64,000 nucleotides of DNA from Pseudomonas quebecensis (GCF_026410085.1 NZ_CP112866.1:1054001-1118000); one strand, 5' to 3'. Positions 41,520 through 51,683 are shown, counted from the first letter of the stretch. Numbers and translations: made by a program. The notes: generated from the sequence alone by a model not told the origin.

Positions 41520-41542
41520 CGCCGCACGGCTGAGAGCATTTT

Positions 41543-41830
41543 ATGACCGACACCCTGAAACTGATCCTTGAAGACACCGACGGCACCCAGCTGGAAACCT
41601 CCTGCACCCGCGTCGCCGTGGTGTGGCAGGGCAAGGAAATCTGGATTCAGCACGACGGCCGCGGCCAACTGCTGATCGGTGTGGACGTGGAGGAAGGCGA
41701 CGCCGAGTACGCCAACCTGCTGATGCGCCCGTTGGCCACCAACCTGATGAGCCTGCAACTGGAAATGGAACCGGCCGACGTTGACGGCGATGATGACGAT
41801 CACGTCCACGGTCCTGGCTGCAACCACTAA
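41543..41830 (+). CDS. Small acidic protein with His/Asp-rich tail inside the aru operon
   Basis: A 95-residue cytosolic protein I cannot assign. It starts MTDTLKLILEDTDGTQLET, is predicted to be mainly beta, and ends in DGDDDDHVHGPGCNH, a tail that could bind a metal. It fits between aruB (23-bp gap) and aruE (12-bp gap), so it is cotranscribed. A protein of this kind is found at the same place in other pseudomonads (recalled, not checked). A role in metal supply to AruE, a zinc enzyme, is only a guess. Confidence 0.75.
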   Translation: MTDTLKLILEDTDGTQLETSCTRVAVVWQGKEIWIQHDGRGQLLIGVDVEEGDAEYANLLMRPLATNLMSLQLEMEPADVDGDDDDHVHGPGCNH

Positions 41831-41842
41831 GGAAGCTTGCGT

Positions 41843-42847
41843 ATGCTCGCCCTCGGCAAACTGCTTGAACTGACCCTCGCCGGTCGCGAACCGGCGCAAA
41901 AAATTCAACTGACTGTCGACGGCGTGCAGATGCGCTGGCTCAGCGAGGGCGCATTGGAAGTGCGACCTCCCGAGACAAGGGACAATGGCAGCGATCTGCT
42001 GCTGTCGTCCGGCATCCATGGCAACGAAACCGCGCCGATCGAACTGCTCGACCGCCTGTTGCATGGCATCGCCCGTGGGGACATCAAGCCCCGCACCCGT
42101 ATTCTGTTCCTGTTCGGCAACCCCGAGGCCATGCGCCGCGGCGAGCGTTACCTGGAACTGGACATCAATCGGCTGTTCAACGGCCGTCACGAAAAAAACA
42201 TCGGCCCCGAAGCCATGCGTGCCGCAGAGCTGGAACAACTGGCGCGCAGTTTTTTCAGCAAACCCGAGCGCACGCGCCTGCATTACGACCTGCACACCGC
42301 CATCCGTGGCTCCAAAATCGAGCAGTTCGCGCTGTACCCGTGGAAAGACGGGCGCCAGCATTCGCGTCGCGAGCTGGAACGTTTGCGTGCGGCGGGCATG
42401 GAAGCGGTGCTGTTGCAGAACAAAACCTCGATCACCTTCACGGCGTTCACCTACGAGCAACTGGACGCCGAGGCTTTCACCCTGGAATTGGGCAAGGCGC
42501 GGCCGTTCGGGCAGAACCAGGGGGTGGACGTTTCACGCCTGGAATCGCGCCTGACGCAGATCATCGAAGGCACCGAGCCTGCGACCGACAGCCTGGATGG
42601 GTTGAAACTGTTTGCCGTGTCGCGGGAAGTGATCAAGCACAGCGATGCGTTCCTGCTGCACTTGCCGGCGGATGTGGAAAACTTTTCTGAGTTGAAAAAG
42701 GGTTATCTGCTGGCCGAAGACGTGGCCAAGACCCGTTGGGTAATCGAGGAGGAGGGTGCGCGCATCATCTTCCCCAACCCGAAGGTGAAAAACGGTTTGC
42801 GGGCAGGGATATTGATTGTGCCGACCACGGACGTGGGCCTGGCATAG
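41843..42847 (+). CDS. aruE: Succinylglutamate desuccinylase
   Basis: A 334-residue zinc hydrolase from the ATG at 41843 with AAGGAAG upstream. Zinc ligands are in [16 protein letters not shown] (H and E) and [10 protein letters not shown] (H). The late [21 protein letters not shown] barrel is typical of AstE. It releases succinate and glutamate, the end products of the AST pathway. Equivalent to astE, last gene of the operon, followed by a REP-like stem. Confidence 0.94.
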   Translation: MLALGKLLELTLAGREPAQKIQLTVDGVQMRWLSEGALEVRPPETRDNGSDLLLSSGIHGNETAPIELLDRLLHGIARGDIKPRTRILFLFGNPEAMRRGERYLELDINRLFNGRHEKNIGPEAMRAAELEQLARSFFSKPERTRLHYDLHTAIRGSKIEQFALYPWKDGRQHSRRELERLRAAGMEAVLLQNKTSITFTAFTYEQLDAEAFTLELGKARPFGQNQGVDVSRLESRLTQIIEGTEPATDSLDGLKLFAVSREVIKHSDAFLLHLPADVENFSELKKGYLLAEDVAKTRWVIEEEGARIIFPNPKVKNGLRAGILIVPTTDVGLA

Positions 42848-42857
42848 ACCTGGACCG

Positions 42858-42892
42858 AATGTGAGAGGGGGCAAGCCCCCCTCCCACATTTT
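42858..42892. repeat. REP-like inverted repeat after aruE
   Basis: AATGTGAGAGGGGGCAAGCC then CCCCTCCCACATT forms a stem of about 15 bp and is followed by TTTGTTTT on the + strand. It belongs to the same repeat family as 36371-36464 and may end the aru transcript. Confidence 0.75.
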
Positions 42893-42907
42893 GTTTTGCA
42901 GTATTGC

Positions 42908-43417
42908 TTAGACTGCTACCGCCCGTGGCTCGCTGCGACGGATCGCCCGCACTTTGTGCAGCGTGTCGGCGCAGGTCCGTGCCGCTTCCTGGCCCTTGTG
43001 CACGAAGTGCTCGTAGAAGAACGTCGTGTGTTCGCTGCCGCCGTGGAAGTGATGCGGCGTCAGGGATACCGAGAACACCGGCACTTCGGTTTCCAGTTGC
43101 ACCTGCATCAGGCCGCTGACCACCGATTGGGCGACGAACTCATGGCGGTAGATACCGCCATCCACCACCAGCGCAGCAGCGACGATGCCGGCGTAACGGC
43201 CGGTCTTGGCCAGCAGTTTGGCGTGCAGGGGCATTTCAAAGGCGCCGCCGACTTCGAAGAAATCGATGTCCGATTCCTGGTAGCCCTGGGCGATCATTTC
43301 GGCGAGAAAGCCTTTACGGCTCTGGTCGACGATATCCTTGTGCCAGCAGGCCTGGATAAACGCGACGCGCTCGCCGTGATGGTTTTTGCTTTTGCTGTCG
43401 ATAGCGGTGGGTTGCAT
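42908..43417 (-). CDS. ribH: 6,7-dimethyl-8-ribityllumazine synthase, riboswitch-controlled form
   Basis: A 169-residue lumazine synthase: RVAFIQACWHKDIVDQSRKG, then FEVGGAFEMPLHAKLLA, GIVAAALVVDGGIYRHEFVAQ and PVFSVSLTPHHF with the catalytic His pair region. It condenses ribityl-aminouracil with dihydroxybutanone phosphate in riboflavin synthesis. It stands apart from the usual ribBD-E-H cluster. An FMN riboswitch precedes it, and its sequence and setting resemble the RibH2 type. Confidence 0.88.
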   Translation of the reverse strand: MQPTAIDSKSKNHHGERVAFIQACWHKDIVDQSRKGFLAEMIAQGYQESDIDFFEVGGAFEMPLHAKLLAKTGRYAGIVAAALVVDGGIYRHEFVAQSVVSGLMQVQLETEVPVFSVSLTPHHFHGGSEHTTFFYEHFVHKGQEAARTCADTLHKVRAIRRSEPRAVAV

Positions 43418-43520
43418 GTTCTGACTCCTGTTTAAGAAAAAAACAGGGCGTTATGAATCGAATGGGATTTAAGGGTACGCATGCGCAAACAGGCGTGCGG
43501 CCCTTAGGTGCCAATCCCGT

Positions 43521-43684
43521 TCTCTCTTCATCCGGACTATGACCGTCGGCCCCGGGATCACACCGGGTCTGCTGACCTTGGCGCCGGCCTGCGTGAGCAG
43601 TCCAAGGCGTCAAGCGCTCGCGGGCTATGCACATTGCGTGCAATTACCGCCGGTGGGGAATTGCACCCCGCCCTGAGAACGTTG
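43521..43684 (-). promoter_or_regulatory. FMN riboswitch (RFN element)
   Basis: Read on the minus strand it has the conserved RFN blocks in order: GTTCTCAGGGCGGGGTGCAA, TTCCCCACCGGCGGTAATT, AGCCCGCGAGCG, GGTCAGCAGACCCGGTG and GCCGACGGTCATAGTCCGGA with GAAGAGAGAA. It ends about 100 nt upstream of the ribH start. FMN binding should lower ribH expression. The 43418-43874 gap is otherwise free of genes. Confidence 0.95.
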
Positions 43685-43874
43685 CCGCCAGAACCCTGGC
43701 GGCGCAGAGTTTTTAACACGGTTTTTCAGAAACTGCACGGACGCCGTATCGATAAGCTATATCGGTTTGTTTGGTAGCTATTCGATTGACTGCACATAGG
43801 GCTTGATATCTCGCGGGTTTGCCCGCAGTAATCGTCAATACGACAAAACGCCCCACCTGCCCGAGGCCAGTTTG

Positions 43875-44879
43875 ATGACCGTGATAGACCTTCGCAGCGA
43901 TACCGTGACCCAACCCACCGCCGGCATGCGCGATGCCATGGCCAGCGCCGTCTGCGGCGATGACGTCTACGGCGAAGACCCCAGCGTCAACCGCCTGGAA
44001 GCCGAGCTGGCGCAACGCCTGGGGTTCGCCGCCGCGTTGTTCGTGCCCACCGGTACCATGAGCAATCTGCTGGCGCTGATGGCCCACTGCGAGCGCGGCG
44101 AGGAATACATCGTCGGCCAGCAGGCCCACACCTACAAATACGAAGGCGGTGGTGCGGCGGTGCTGGGTTCGATCCAGCCACAGCCGCTGGAAGTGCAGGC
44201 GGACGGTTCGCTGGATCTGGAGCACGTGCTGGCCGCCATCAAGCCCGACGACTTCCACTTCGCCCGCAGCCGCTTGCTGGCCCTGGAAAACACCATGCAG
44301 GGCAAGGTGCTGCCGATGGAGTACCTGGCCAGGGCACGGGCATTTACTCGCGAACACGACCTGGCCCTGCATCTGGATGGCGCGCGGCTCTACAACGCGG
44401 CGGTCAAGCTGGGCGTGGACGCGCGTGAGATCGCCGCGCATTTCGATTCGGTGTCGGTGTGCCTGTCCAAGGGCCTCGGTGCACCCGTAGGCTCGGTGTT
44501 ATGCGGCTCAACCGCGCTGATCGCCAAAGCGCGCCGGCTGCGCAAGATGGTCGGTGGCGGTATGCGCCAGGCCGGTTCTCTGGCGGCGGCGGGCCTGTAT
44601 GCACTGGACCATCAGGTGCAGCGCCTGGCCGAAGACCATGCCAATGCCCAGTGGTTGGGGGATGAGCTGCGCAAGGCCGGCTACACGGTGGAGCCGGTGC
44701 AGACCAACATGGTCTATGTGCAGGTGGGCGACCAGGCGCAGGCCTTGAAGGCGTTTGCCGCCGAGCGCGGGATCAAGTTGAGCGCCGCCCCGCGTCTGCG
44801 CATGGTCACTCATCTGGATGTAAGCCGGGCGCAGATGGCGCAGGTGCTGGAGACATTCGTCGAATATTCGCAAAAATGA
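43875..44879 (+). CDS. ltaE: Low-specificity L-threonine aldolase
   Basis: A 334-residue PLP enzyme from the ATG at 43875 ([19 protein letters not shown]). [19 protein letters not shown] and the PLP lysine in [19 protein letters not shown] are diagnostic. It splits threonine or allo-threonine to glycine and acetaldehyde. It is cytosolic. The longer frame to 43803 lacks a ribosome site. It stands between the riboswitch and alaS, probably as a single-gene unit. Confidence 0.92.
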   Translation: MTVIDLRSDTVTQPTAGMRDAMASAVCGDDVYGEDPSVNRLEAELAQRLGFAAALFVPTGTMSNLLALMAHCERGEEYIVGQQAHTYKYEGGGAAVLGSIQPQPLEVQADGSLDLEHVLAAIKPDDFHFARSRLLALENTMQGKVLPMEYLARARAFTREHDLALHLDGARLYNAAVKLGVDAREIAAHFDSVSVCLSKGLGAPVGSVLCGSTALIAKARRLRKMVGGGMRQAGSLAAAGLYALDHQVQRLAEDHANAQWLGDELRKAGYTVEPVQTNMVYVQVGDQAQALKAFAAERGIKLSAAPRLRMVTHLDVSRAQMAQVLETFVEYSQK

Positions 44880-44945
44880 TCGTGCAGACCGTCTAATTGA
44901 ACGTCGCTATCGCATAAACACGCTGTACCACCGGCAAAGGGCCGA

Positions 44946-44951
44946 TATAAT
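44946..44951 (+). promoter_or_regulatory. Candidate -10 box of alaS
   Basis: A perfect TATAAT lies 74 bp before the alaS start codon. No good -35 element is seen at the expected spacing. Confidence 0.35.
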
Positions 44952-45025
44952 GCGGCCCTTTGCCGTCGCTCCGTCTGATGATGTTGCGCACTGGCCTTTG
45001 GCCGCAGCCTCCGTGGAAGAACCTA

Positions 45026-47644
45026 ATGAAAAGCGCAGAAATCCGTGAAGCCTTCCTTCGCTTCTTCGAAGAGCAAGGTCACACCCGTGTCTCCTCCAGC
45101 TCCTTGATCCCAGGCAATGATCCCACCCTGCTGTTCACTAACGCGGGGATGAACCAGTTCAAGGACTGCTTCCTGGGCCAGGAAAAGCGCGCCTACACCC
45201 GTGCAGTCAGCAGCCAGAAGTGCGTGCGCGCCGGTGGTAAGCACAACGACCTGGAAAACGTCGGCTACACCGCCCGCCACCACACCTTTTTCGAAATGCT
45301 CGGCAACTTCAGCTTTGGCGATTATTTCAAGCAGGACGCGATCAACTTCGCCTGGACCTTCCTCACCGGCGTACTGAAACTGCCGAATGAAAAACTGTGG
45401 GTCACCGTTTACGAAAGCGATGACGAGGCGTACGACATCTGGACCAAACAGGTCGGCGTGCCGGCCGAGCGCATGGTGCGCATCGGCGACAACAAAGGCG
45501 CGCCGTACGCGTCCGACAACTTCTGGACCATGGGCGATACCGGCCCGTGTGGCCCATGCACCGAGATCTTCTACGACCACGGCGCCGACATCTGGGGTGG
45601 CCCGCCGGGTTCGCCCGAAGAAGACGGCGACCGTTACATCGAGATCTGGAACAACGTCTTCATGCAGTTCAACCGCACCGCCGACGGCGTGCTGCATCCG
45701 TTGCCGGCGCCGTCGGTGGACACCGGCATGGGCCTGGAGCGGATCAGTGCGGTGATGCAGCACGTCCATTCCAACTACGAAATCGACCTGTTCCAGAGCC
45801 TGTTGGCGGCAGCCGCCAAGGCTATCGGTTGCAGCAATGACAACCAGGCGTCGCTCAAGGTAGTGGCCGACCACATTCGTTCATGCGGCTTCCTGATCGC
45901 CGACGGCGTGCTGCCGTCCAACGAAGGCCGTGGCTACGTGCTGCGCCGCATCATTCGTCGCGCCTGCCGCCACGGCAACAAGCTGGGCGCCAATGGCAGC
46001 TTCTTCTACCAGATCGTCGCGGCCCTGGTCGCCGAGATGGGCGATGCCTTCCCGGAACTCAAGCAGAACCAGGCGCACATCGAGCGTGTGCTCAAGGCCG
46101 AAGAAGAGCAGTTCGCCAAGACCCTGGAACAGGGCCTGAAGATTCTCGAGCAAGACCTTGCCAACCTGTCGGGCAACGTGGTGCCGGGTGACGTGGTGTT
46201 CAAACTCTATGACACCTACGGTTTCCCGATGGACCTGACCGGCGACATCGCCCGCGAGCGCAACCTGACCCTCGACGAAGAAGGTTTCGAGCGCGAGATG
46301 GAAGCCCAGCGCGTGCGCGCACGTTCGGCCAGCGCTTTCGGCATGGACTACAACAGCCTGGTCAAGGTTGACGTGGCCACCGAGTTCACCGGCTACAAAG
46401 CCACCAGCGGAGCGGCCAAAGTGGTTGCCCTGTATAAGGACGGCCAGTCGGTCGACGTTTTGAACGAGGGCGACGAGGGCGTCGTGGTGCTGGACCAGAC
46501 CCCGTTCTACGCCGAATCCGGCGGTCAGATCGGCGACTGCGGTTTCGTCAAATCCACCTCCGGCCGTTTCGACGTGCGCGATACCACCAAGACCGGTGGC
46601 GCCTTCCTGCACCACGGTGTGCTGGCTTCGGGCAGCCTGACCGTGGGTTCGCCGGTCGACACCCAGGTAGACGCCGATGTGCGTCACGCCACGGCGCTGA
46701 ACCACTCGGCCACCCACTTGCTGCACGCCGCACTGCGTCAGGTGCTGGGCGAGCACGTCCAGCAGAAAGGTTCGTTGGTCGACAGCCAGCGCCTGCGTTT
46801 CGACTTCAGCCACTTCGAAGCGATCAAGCCTGAGCAGATCAAGGCGCTGGAAGACATCGTCAACGCCCAGATCCGCAAGAACACCCCGGTCGAGACCGAA
46901 GAGACCGATATCGAGACGGCCAAGGCCAAGGGCGCCATGGCGCTGTTCGGCGAGAAGTACGGCGACAGTGTGCGCGTGCTGAGCATGGGCGGCGACTTCT
47001 CGGTGGAACTGTGTGGTGGTATCCACGCCAACCGCACCGGCGACATCGCTTTGCTCAAGATCATCAGCGAAGGTGGCGTGGCGTCCGGTGTGCGTCGTAT
47101 CGAAGCGGTGACCGGTGCTGCGGCCCTGGCCTACCTGAATGCGGCGGAAGAACAACTCAAGGAAGCGGCCAGCCTGGTCAAGGGCAGCCGCGACAATCTG
47201 GTCGACAAGCTGTCCGCCGTACTGGAGCGCAACCGTGCGCTGGAGAAACAGCTGGAGCAGTTGCAAGCCAAGGCCGCCAGTGCTGCGGGCGACGATCTGT
47301 CAGCTTCGGCCGTCGACGTCAAGGGCGTGAAAGTTCTGGCTGCGCGCCTGGACGGTCAGGACGGCAAGGCGTTGTTGGCGCTGGTCGATCAGTTGAAGAA
47401 CAAGCTCGGCCGCGCAGTGATCCTGCTCGGCGGTGTCCATGAGGAAAAGGTCGTTCTGGTTGCCGGTGTAACCAAAGACCTGACTGGCCAACTCAAAGCC
47501 GGTGATTTGATGAAGCAGGCCGCCGCGGCAGTGGGCGGGAAGGGCGGTGGTCGTCCGGACATGGCGCAAGGCGGTGGTGTAGACGCCGGTGCCCTGGATG
47601 CGGCCCTGGCCCTGACCGTGCCGTTCGTCGAGGCTGGCATTTAA
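45026..47644 (+). CDS. alaS: Alanine--tRNA ligase
   Basis: An 872-residue protein from the ATG at 45026 ([19 protein letters not shown]). It has the class-II synthetase core in the first 240 residues ([24 protein letters not shown] motif 2 region), the tRNA-recognition domain, and the editing domain with [13 protein letters not shown] and [12 protein letters not shown]. The C-terminal DHHA1-like part carries a glycine-rich [19 protein letters not shown]. It charges tRNA-Ala and clears Ser/Gly mischarging. The neighbour lysC follows after 95 bp, a common pseudomonad pairing. Confidence 0.96.
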   Translation: MKSAEIREAFLRFFEEQGHTRVSSSSLIPGNDPTLLFTNAGMNQFKDCFLGQEKRAYTRAVSSQKCVRAGGKHNDLENVGYTARHHTFFEMLGNFSFGDYFKQDAINFAWTFLTGVLKLPNEKLWVTVYESDDEAYDIWTKQVGVPAERMVRIGDNKGAPYASDNFWTMGDTGPCGPCTEIFYDHGADIWGGPPGSPEEDGDRYIEIWNNVFMQFNRTADGVLHPLPAPSVDTGMGLERISAVMQHVHSNYEIDLFQSLLAAAAKAIGCSNDNQASLKVVADHIRSCGFLIADGVLPSNEGRGYVLRRIIRRACRHGNKLGANGSFFYQIVAALVAEMGDAFPELKQNQAHIERVLKAEEEQFAKTLEQGLKILEQDLANLSGNVVPGDVVFKLYDTYGFPMDLTGDIARERNLTLDEEGFEREMEAQRVRARSASAFGMDYNSLVKVDVATEFTGYKATSGAAKVVALYKDGQSVDVLNEGDEGVVVLDQTPFYAESGGQIGDCGFVKSTSGRFDVRDTTKTGGAFLHHGVLASGSLTVGSPVDTQVDADVRHATALNHSATHLLHAALRQVLGEHVQQKGSLVDSQRLRFDFSHFEAIKPEQIKALEDIVNAQIRKNTPVETEETDIETAKAKGAMALFGEKYGDSVRVLSMGGDFSVELCGGIHANRTGDIALLKIISEGGVASGVRRIEAVTGAAALAYLNAAEEQLKEAASLVKGSRDNLVDKLSAVLERNRALEKQLEQLQAKAASAAGDDLSASAVDVKGVKVLAARLDGQDGKALLALVDQLKNKLGRAVILLGGVHEEKVVLVAGVTKDLTGQLKAGDLMKQAAAAVGGKGGGRPDMAQGGGVDAGALDAALALTVPFVEAGI

Positions 47645-47739
47645 GGCGCTGTTAATCGGCCCGTGGTCTAGTCGCGGGCCTGACCAGTGCGGGTGGATTG
47701 GAAATTTAGGCGCCCCTTTACGGGCTGAGGCGGCTGGAA

Positions 47740-48981
47740 ATGGCTTTGATCGTACAGAAATTTGGAGGCACCTCGGTCGGTTCTGTCGAAAGAATCGAGC
47801 AGGTGGCCGACAAGGTTAAGAAATTCCGCGACGCGGGCGACGACCTGGTGGTGGTGCTGTCGGCCATGAGCGGCGAGACCAATCGCCTGATCGATCTGGC
47901 CAAGGCAATCAGTGGCGACCAGCAACCGCTGCCGCGCGAGCTGGATGTGATCGTGTCCACCGGTGAGCAGGTGACGATCGCTTTACTGGCCATGGCCCTG
48001 AACAAACGCGGCGTGCCGGCGGTGTCCTACACGGGCAGCCAGGTGCGCATTCTGACCGACAGCGCGCATACCAAGGCGCGTATCCTGCAGATCGACGATC
48101 AGAAAATCCGTACTGATCTCAAGGCCGGGCGCGTGGTAGTTGTAGCAGGCTTCCAGGGTGTGGACGAGCAGGGCAACATCACGACCCTGGGGCGTGGCGG
48201 TTCGGATACCACCGGCGTAGCGCTGGCGGCGGCCCTCAAGGCTGACGAGTGCCAGATCTACACCGATGTGGATGGCGTCTATACCACTGACCCACGCGTG
48301 GTGTCGGTGGCCCAGCGCCTGGACAAGATTACCTTCGAAGAGATGCTGGAAATGGCCAGCCTCGGTTCGAAGGTGTTGCAGATCCGCGCGGTGGAATTCG
48401 CCGGCAAGTACAACGTTCCGCTGCGCGTATTGCACAGCTTCAAAGAGGGTCCGGGCACCCTCATTACTATTGATGAAGAGGAATCCATGGAACAGCCGAT
48501 CATTTCCGGCATCGCTTTCAATCGCGATGAAGCCAAGCTGACGATCCGTGGCGTGCCAGACACTCCGGGTGTGGCGTTCAAGATCCTGGGCCCTATCAGC
48601 GGCGCGAACATTGAAGTCGACATGATCGTGCAGAACGTTTCGCACGATAACACCACCGATTTCACCTTCACCGTGCACCGCAATGAATACGATGCGGCGG
48701 AGCGGATTCTGCAGAACACGGCCAAGGAAATCGGTGCCCGTGAAGTGGTGGGCGACACCAAGATTGCCAAGGTGTCGATCGTTGGTGTGGGCATGCGTTC
48801 CCATGCCGGCGTTGCCAGCCGCATGTTCGAGGCTCTGGCCAAGGAAAGCATCAACATCCAGATGATCTCCACCTCGGAAATCAAAGTCTCGGTAGTGATC
48901 GAAGAAAAGTACCTTGAGCTGGCCGTACGCGCGTTGCACACCGCTTTTGAGCTTGACGCTCCGGCCCGACAGGGCGAGTGA
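47740..48981 (+). CDS. lysC: Aspartate kinase (aspartokinase)
   Basis: A 413-residue protein starting [19 protein letters not shown]. The kinase domain (about 1-245) has [23 protein letters not shown] and [13 protein letters not shown]. Two ACT domains follow (about 265-410), starting with [13 protein letters not shown] and [13 protein letters not shown]. It makes aspartyl phosphate for lysine, threonine and methionine synthesis and is probably feedback-inhibited through the ACT domains. GAGGCGG stands before the ATG. An internal start for a shorter beta form is listed separately. Confidence 0.95.
   Translation: MALIVQKFGGTSVGSVERIEQVADKVKKFRDAGDDLVVVLSAMSGETNRLIDLAKAISGDQQPLPRELDVIVSTGEQVTIALLAMALNKRGVPAVSYTGSQVRILTDSAHTKARILQIDDQKIRTDLKAGRVVVVAGFQGVDEQGNITTLGRGGSDTTGVALAAALKADECQIYTDVDGVYTTDPRVVSVAQRLDKITFEEMLEMASLGSKVLQIRAVEFAGKYNVPLRVLHSFKEGPGTLITIDEEESMEQPIISGIAFNRDEAKLTIRGVPDTPGVAFKILGPISGANIEVDMIVQNVSHDNTTDFTFTVHRNEYDAAERILQNTAKEIGAREVVGDTKIAKVSIVGVGMRSHAGVASRMFEALAKESINIQMISTSEIKVSVVIEEKYLELAVRALHTAFELDAPARQGE
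48487..48981 (+). other. Internal in-frame start for a lysC beta subunit
   Basis: The ATG at 48487 (codon 250 of lys[12 protein letters not shown]) is preceded by GAAGAGGAATCC, a good ribosome site, and would give a 164-residue protein consisting of the two ACT domains. In-frame production of such a regulatory beta subunit is established for aspartokinases of Bacillus subtilis and Corynebacterium. Its use here is inferred from sequence only. Confidence 0.5.
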
Positions 48982-48991
48982 TGCACTGCCT

Positions 48992-49026
48992 GAAAGGCGC
49001 GGTTTACCGCGCCTTTCATTTTTTTG
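48992..49026 (+). terminator. Rho-independent terminator of lysC
   Basis: GAAAGGCGCGG pairs perfectly with CCGCGCCTTTC around a TTTA loop and is followed by ATTTTTTT. It lies 10 bp after the lysC stop. Confidence 0.93.
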
Positions 49027-49156
49027 TAGGGCGCATGGTCTTTTGCCTGCGCTGGACAATACTTAGGTGGGTAGGGCTATGGCCTTCTGGTTGTAGGTCG
49101 ATTGCCTTTTTTTTGCAGACTGTTGTTCCTGAACTGAAATGCGTGAGGAGAAAGGC

Positions 49157-49345
49157 ATGCTGATTCTGACTCGTCGTTGCGCAGAAAGCCTGATTATCGG
49201 TGATGGCGAAATCACCGTGACCGTGCTCGGCGTCAAAGGCAATCAAGTGCGTATCGGAGTTAACGCTCCGAAAGAGGTAGCGGTTCACCGCGAGGAAATT
49301 TACCTGCGGATCAAGAAAGAGAAGGACGAAGAACCAAGCCTTTAA
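49157..49345 (+). CDS. rsmA: RsmA/CsrA post-transcriptional regulator
   Basis: A 62-residue protein from the ATG at 49157 ([16 protein letters not shown]) with GAGGAGAAAGG as ribosome site. The family core [22 protein letters not shown], including the RNA-contacting Arg of the VHREE motif, is intact. It binds GGA motifs in mRNA leaders and is antagonised by Rsm small RNAs under GacS/GacA control. Position between lysC and tRNA-Ser is that of rsmA in P. aeruginosa. Residues RRCAE replace the common RKVGE. Confidence 0.93.
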   Translation: MLILTRRCAESLIIGDGEITVTVLGVKGNQVRIGVNAPKEVAVHREEIYLRIKKEKDEEPSL

Positions 49346-49364
49346 TTTTTATCGTTTTTTATGT

Positions 49365-49393
49365 TTGCAAACGGGGATCAACGTGGTTAATAT
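49365..49393 (+). promoter_or_regulatory. Promoter of tRNA-Ser
   Basis: TTGCAA, a 17-bp spacer and TAATAT end 14 bp before the mature tRNA-Ser 5' end, the usual distance for a tRNA promoter. Confidence 0.6.
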
Positions 49394-49407
49394 ACGCCCC
49401 GTGTTGC

Positions 49408-49498
49408 GGAGAGCTGGCCGAGTGGCCGAAGGCGCTCCCCTGCTAAGGGAGTACACCTCAAAAGGGTGTCGGGGGTTCGAATCCCCCGTTCTCCGCCA
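49408..49498 (+). tRNA. tRNA-Ser (GCT anticodon)
   Basis: A 91-nt class-II tRNA with long variable arm. Acceptor GGAGAGC pairs with GTTCTCC, the discriminator is G and CCA is encoded. The anticodon loop CTGCTAA within CTCCCCTGCTAAGGGAG reads AGC/AGT serine codons. The T-arm GGGGGTTCGAATCCCCC is perfect. Confidence 0.97.
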
Positions 49499-49564
49499 TT
49501 ATTTGCTTAGTACGTTGCAATCTGGATTTATCGGTAAGTTGTTGAAATTACTCGAAAAAATCGC

Positions 49565-49592
49565 TTTACATAGAGATTGAACGGCCTATAAT
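49565..49592 (+). promoter_or_regulatory. Promoter of the tRNA-Arg(ACG) genes
   Basis: TTTACA, a 16-bp spacer and a perfect TATAAT, followed by a GC-rich discriminator GCGCGGC. It ends 14 bp before the first tRNA-Arg, typical of stringently controlled stable-RNA promoters. Confidence 0.75.
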
Positions 49593-49606
49593 GCGCGGCA
49601 ACAAAT

Positions 49607-49683
49607 GCACTCGTAGCTCAGCTGGATAGAGTACTCGGCTACGAACCGAGCGGTCACAGGTTCGAATCCTGTCGAGTGCACCA
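49607..49683 (+). tRNA. tRNA-Arg (ACG anticodon), copy 1
   Basis: 77 nt, acceptor GCACTCG paired with CGAGTGC, encoded CCA. The anticodon loop CTACGAA in CTCGGCTACGAACCGAG gives ACG (read as ICG), decoding CGN arginine codons. It is identical to the copy at 49756. Confidence 0.97.
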
Positions 49684-49755
49684 TTTAAGAGTTAGTTGCA
49701 GCAATGCAGGTAGCTTGGCTCCAACCAGTTGTGATCTGGTCTAAAAACACAATAT

Positions 49756-49832
49756 GCACTCGTAGCTCAGCTGGATAGAGTACTCGGCTACGAACCGAGC
49801 GGTCACAGGTTCGAATCCTGTCGAGTGCACCA
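49756..49832 (+). tRNA. tRNA-Arg (ACG anticodon), copy 2
   Basis: An exact copy of the tRNA at 49607-49683, 72 bp further on, without its own clear promoter. The two are probably processed from one transcript that ends at the terminator at 49841. Confidence 0.97.
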
Positions 49833-49840
49833 TACAAACA

Positions 49841-49866
49841 AAAAGCCCGCCTAGTGCGGGCTTTTT
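49841..49866 (+). terminator. Terminator of the tRNA operon
   Basis: AAAAGCCCGC pairs with GCGGGCTTTT around CTAGT and is followed by T. From 49867 to the mgtE start at 50162 no gene or convincing signal is seen. Confidence 0.9.
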
Positions 49867-50161
49867 GCCGTCTGGGTTTTATCTTTTTTCGCTCCAGTCA
49901 TGTGTTTTCCTTTTCTGCTGCGTCGTCGCAGTTCATAGATGCGGCTACTACTCAACTTTGGCTTGCAAGCGCTTGTTCTTTCCAGTTTTTTAACATTAAA
50001 AGCGCCCGCAAAGGTGTATCATTGCGCCCGTCAGCCCCGCCGGGGCTTGTGGAATACCTCCATGGACTTACCCAGTAGTTACTCAGTACCGCGTTTTACC
50101 AATCATGAATTGACTGATTGATCCTTCCGGCGTGCCCTGCTGCTGGGAGTGGAGCTCGCCT

Positions 50162-51604
50162 ATGACCGAAGTTGAAGTAAAGAAAACTCAAGAAAGCCTG
50201 CAGGATCGCCTTGCTCAAGTCATCGAGCTGCTGCAGCGCCAACGTGTGGTCGAAGACCTCACGCATCGCCAGGAAGGTCCGCACCACGACCGCGTCGAAA
50301 ACCTGGTACACCGGCAAAACCTCGTCGAGCTGCAGCGCAAGCTCGACGACTTGCACTCCGCCGACGTCGCTTACATTCTCGAAGCCCTTCCGCTCGATGA
50401 TCGCCTGACCCTCTGGCAGTTGGTCAAGGCTGATCGCGACGGCGACATCCTGCTCGAAGTATCCGACTCGGTGCGCGAAACCCTGATCGCCGACATGGAC
50501 GATCATGAGCTCCTCGCCGCTGCCAAGGAGATGGATGCCGACGAACTCGCCGACCTGGCCCCTGAGTTGCCTCGGGACGTTGTCCATGAGCTGATGGAAG
50601 CGCTCGACGGTCAGCAGCGTGAGCGCGTGCGGTCGGCGTTGTCCTATGACGACGACCAGGTCGGCGCGCTGATGGACTTCGAGATGGTCACCATTCGCGA
50701 AGACGTCAGCCTGGAAGTGGTGCTGCGTTACCTGCGCCGGCTGAAAGAATTGCCTGGCCATACCGACAAGCTGTTCGTGGTCGACTACGAAGGCATTCTC
50801 AAGGGCGTCCTGCCGATCAAGCGCTTGCTGGTCAATGACCCGGAGAAAAAAGTAGCCGACTTGATGGCCAGCGACACGGTGAGCTTCCATCCTGACGAGG
50901 ACGCCTATGAGGCGGCCCAGGCGTTTGAGCGGTATGACTTGATCTCCGCGCCGGTGGTCGACAAGAACGGCAAGCTCATTGGTCGTTTGACCATCGACGA
51001 AATCGTCGACCTGATCCGTGAAGAGAGTGAAACCGAAGTCCTCAACATGGCGGGTCTGCGTGAAGAGGAAGATATTTTTGCTTCGGTCTGGCGCTCGCTG
51101 CATAACCGCTGGGCCTGGCTGGCAATCAATCTGATTACCGCGTTTATCGCTTCACGCGTAATCGGACTGTTTGAAGGCTCCATCGAGAAACTGGTGGCGC
51201 TGGCGGCATTGATGCCGATTGTGGCGGGTATCGGCGGTAACTCCGGTAATCAGACCATTACCATGATCGTGCGTGCGATGGCGCTGGATCAGGTGAGCAC
51301 AGCCAACTCCTCGCGGTTGTTGCGCAAAGAGCTGGCGGTTGGTCTGATCAATGGGCTGGTATGGGGTGGAGTGATCGGCGTAGTGGCTTACTTGCTCTAC
51401 GGCAGCTGGTCGCTCGGGGTGGTGATGACGGCTGCCATGACCCTGAACCTGTTGCTCGCTGCCCTTATGGGGGTGCTGATCCCGATGACATTGGCGCGCT
51501 TGGGGCGCGACCCGGCCATGGGCGCCAGTGTCATGATTACGGCCATGACCGACAGTGGCGGTTTCTTTATCTTCCTGGGTCTGGCGACGATCTTCCTGCT
51601 CTGA
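50162..51604 (+). CDS. mgtE: Magnesium transporter MgtE
   Basis: A 480-residue protein from the ATG at 50162 (MTEVEVKKTQESLQDRL). The N-terminal MgtE superhelical domain (about 30-150, DDHELLAAAKEMDADELADL) is followed by two CBS domains (about 160-285, EKKVADLMASDTVSFHPDED) and five membrane helices from about 310, with the pore motif GIGGNSGNQ. It is a Mg2+ channel gated by cytosolic Mg2+ binding to the N and CBS domains. It is an inner-membrane homodimer. Confidence 0.95.
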   Translation: MTEVEVKKTQESLQDRLAQVIELLQRQRVVEDLTHRQEGPHHDRVENLVHRQNLVELQRKLDDLHSADVAYILEALPLDDRLTLWQLVKADRDGDILLEVSDSVRETLIADMDDHELLAAAKEMDADELADLAPELPRDVVHELMEALDGQQRERVRSALSYDDDQVGALMDFEMVTIREDVSLEVVLRYLRRLKELPGHTDKLFVVDYEGILKGVLPIKRLLVNDPEKKVADLMASDTVSFHPDEDAYEAAQAFERYDLISAPVVDKNGKLIGRLTIDEIVDLIREESETEVLNMAGLREEEDIFASVWRSLHNRWAWLAINLITAFIASRVIGLFEGSIEKLVALAALMPIVAGIGGNSGNQTITMIVRAMALDQVSTANSSRLLRKELAVGLINGLVWGGVIGVVAYLLYGSWSLGVVMTAAMTLNLLLAALMGVLIPMTLARLGRDPAMGASVMITAMTDSGGFFIFLGLATIFLL

Positions 51605-51636
51605 GCCATGCCCATGCGCGGCGTTCCCGTCGCGGC

Positions 51637-51658
51637 GCTGCGGGAGCGAGCTCGCTCC
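51637..51658. repeat. Short palindromic repeat after mgtE
   Basis: GCGGGAGCGAGCTCGCTCCT with a final GC is an almost perfect palindrome of a type frequent between pseudomonad genes. It may also work as the mgtE terminator, although only three T follow. Confidence 0.6.
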
Positions 51659-51683
51659 TGCATTTCAACACTCAAATCCCAGG

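Noticed and set aside
43508..43777. 89-codon frame on the + strand
   Set aside because: It lies within the antisense of the FMN riboswitch and has no protein-like pattern.
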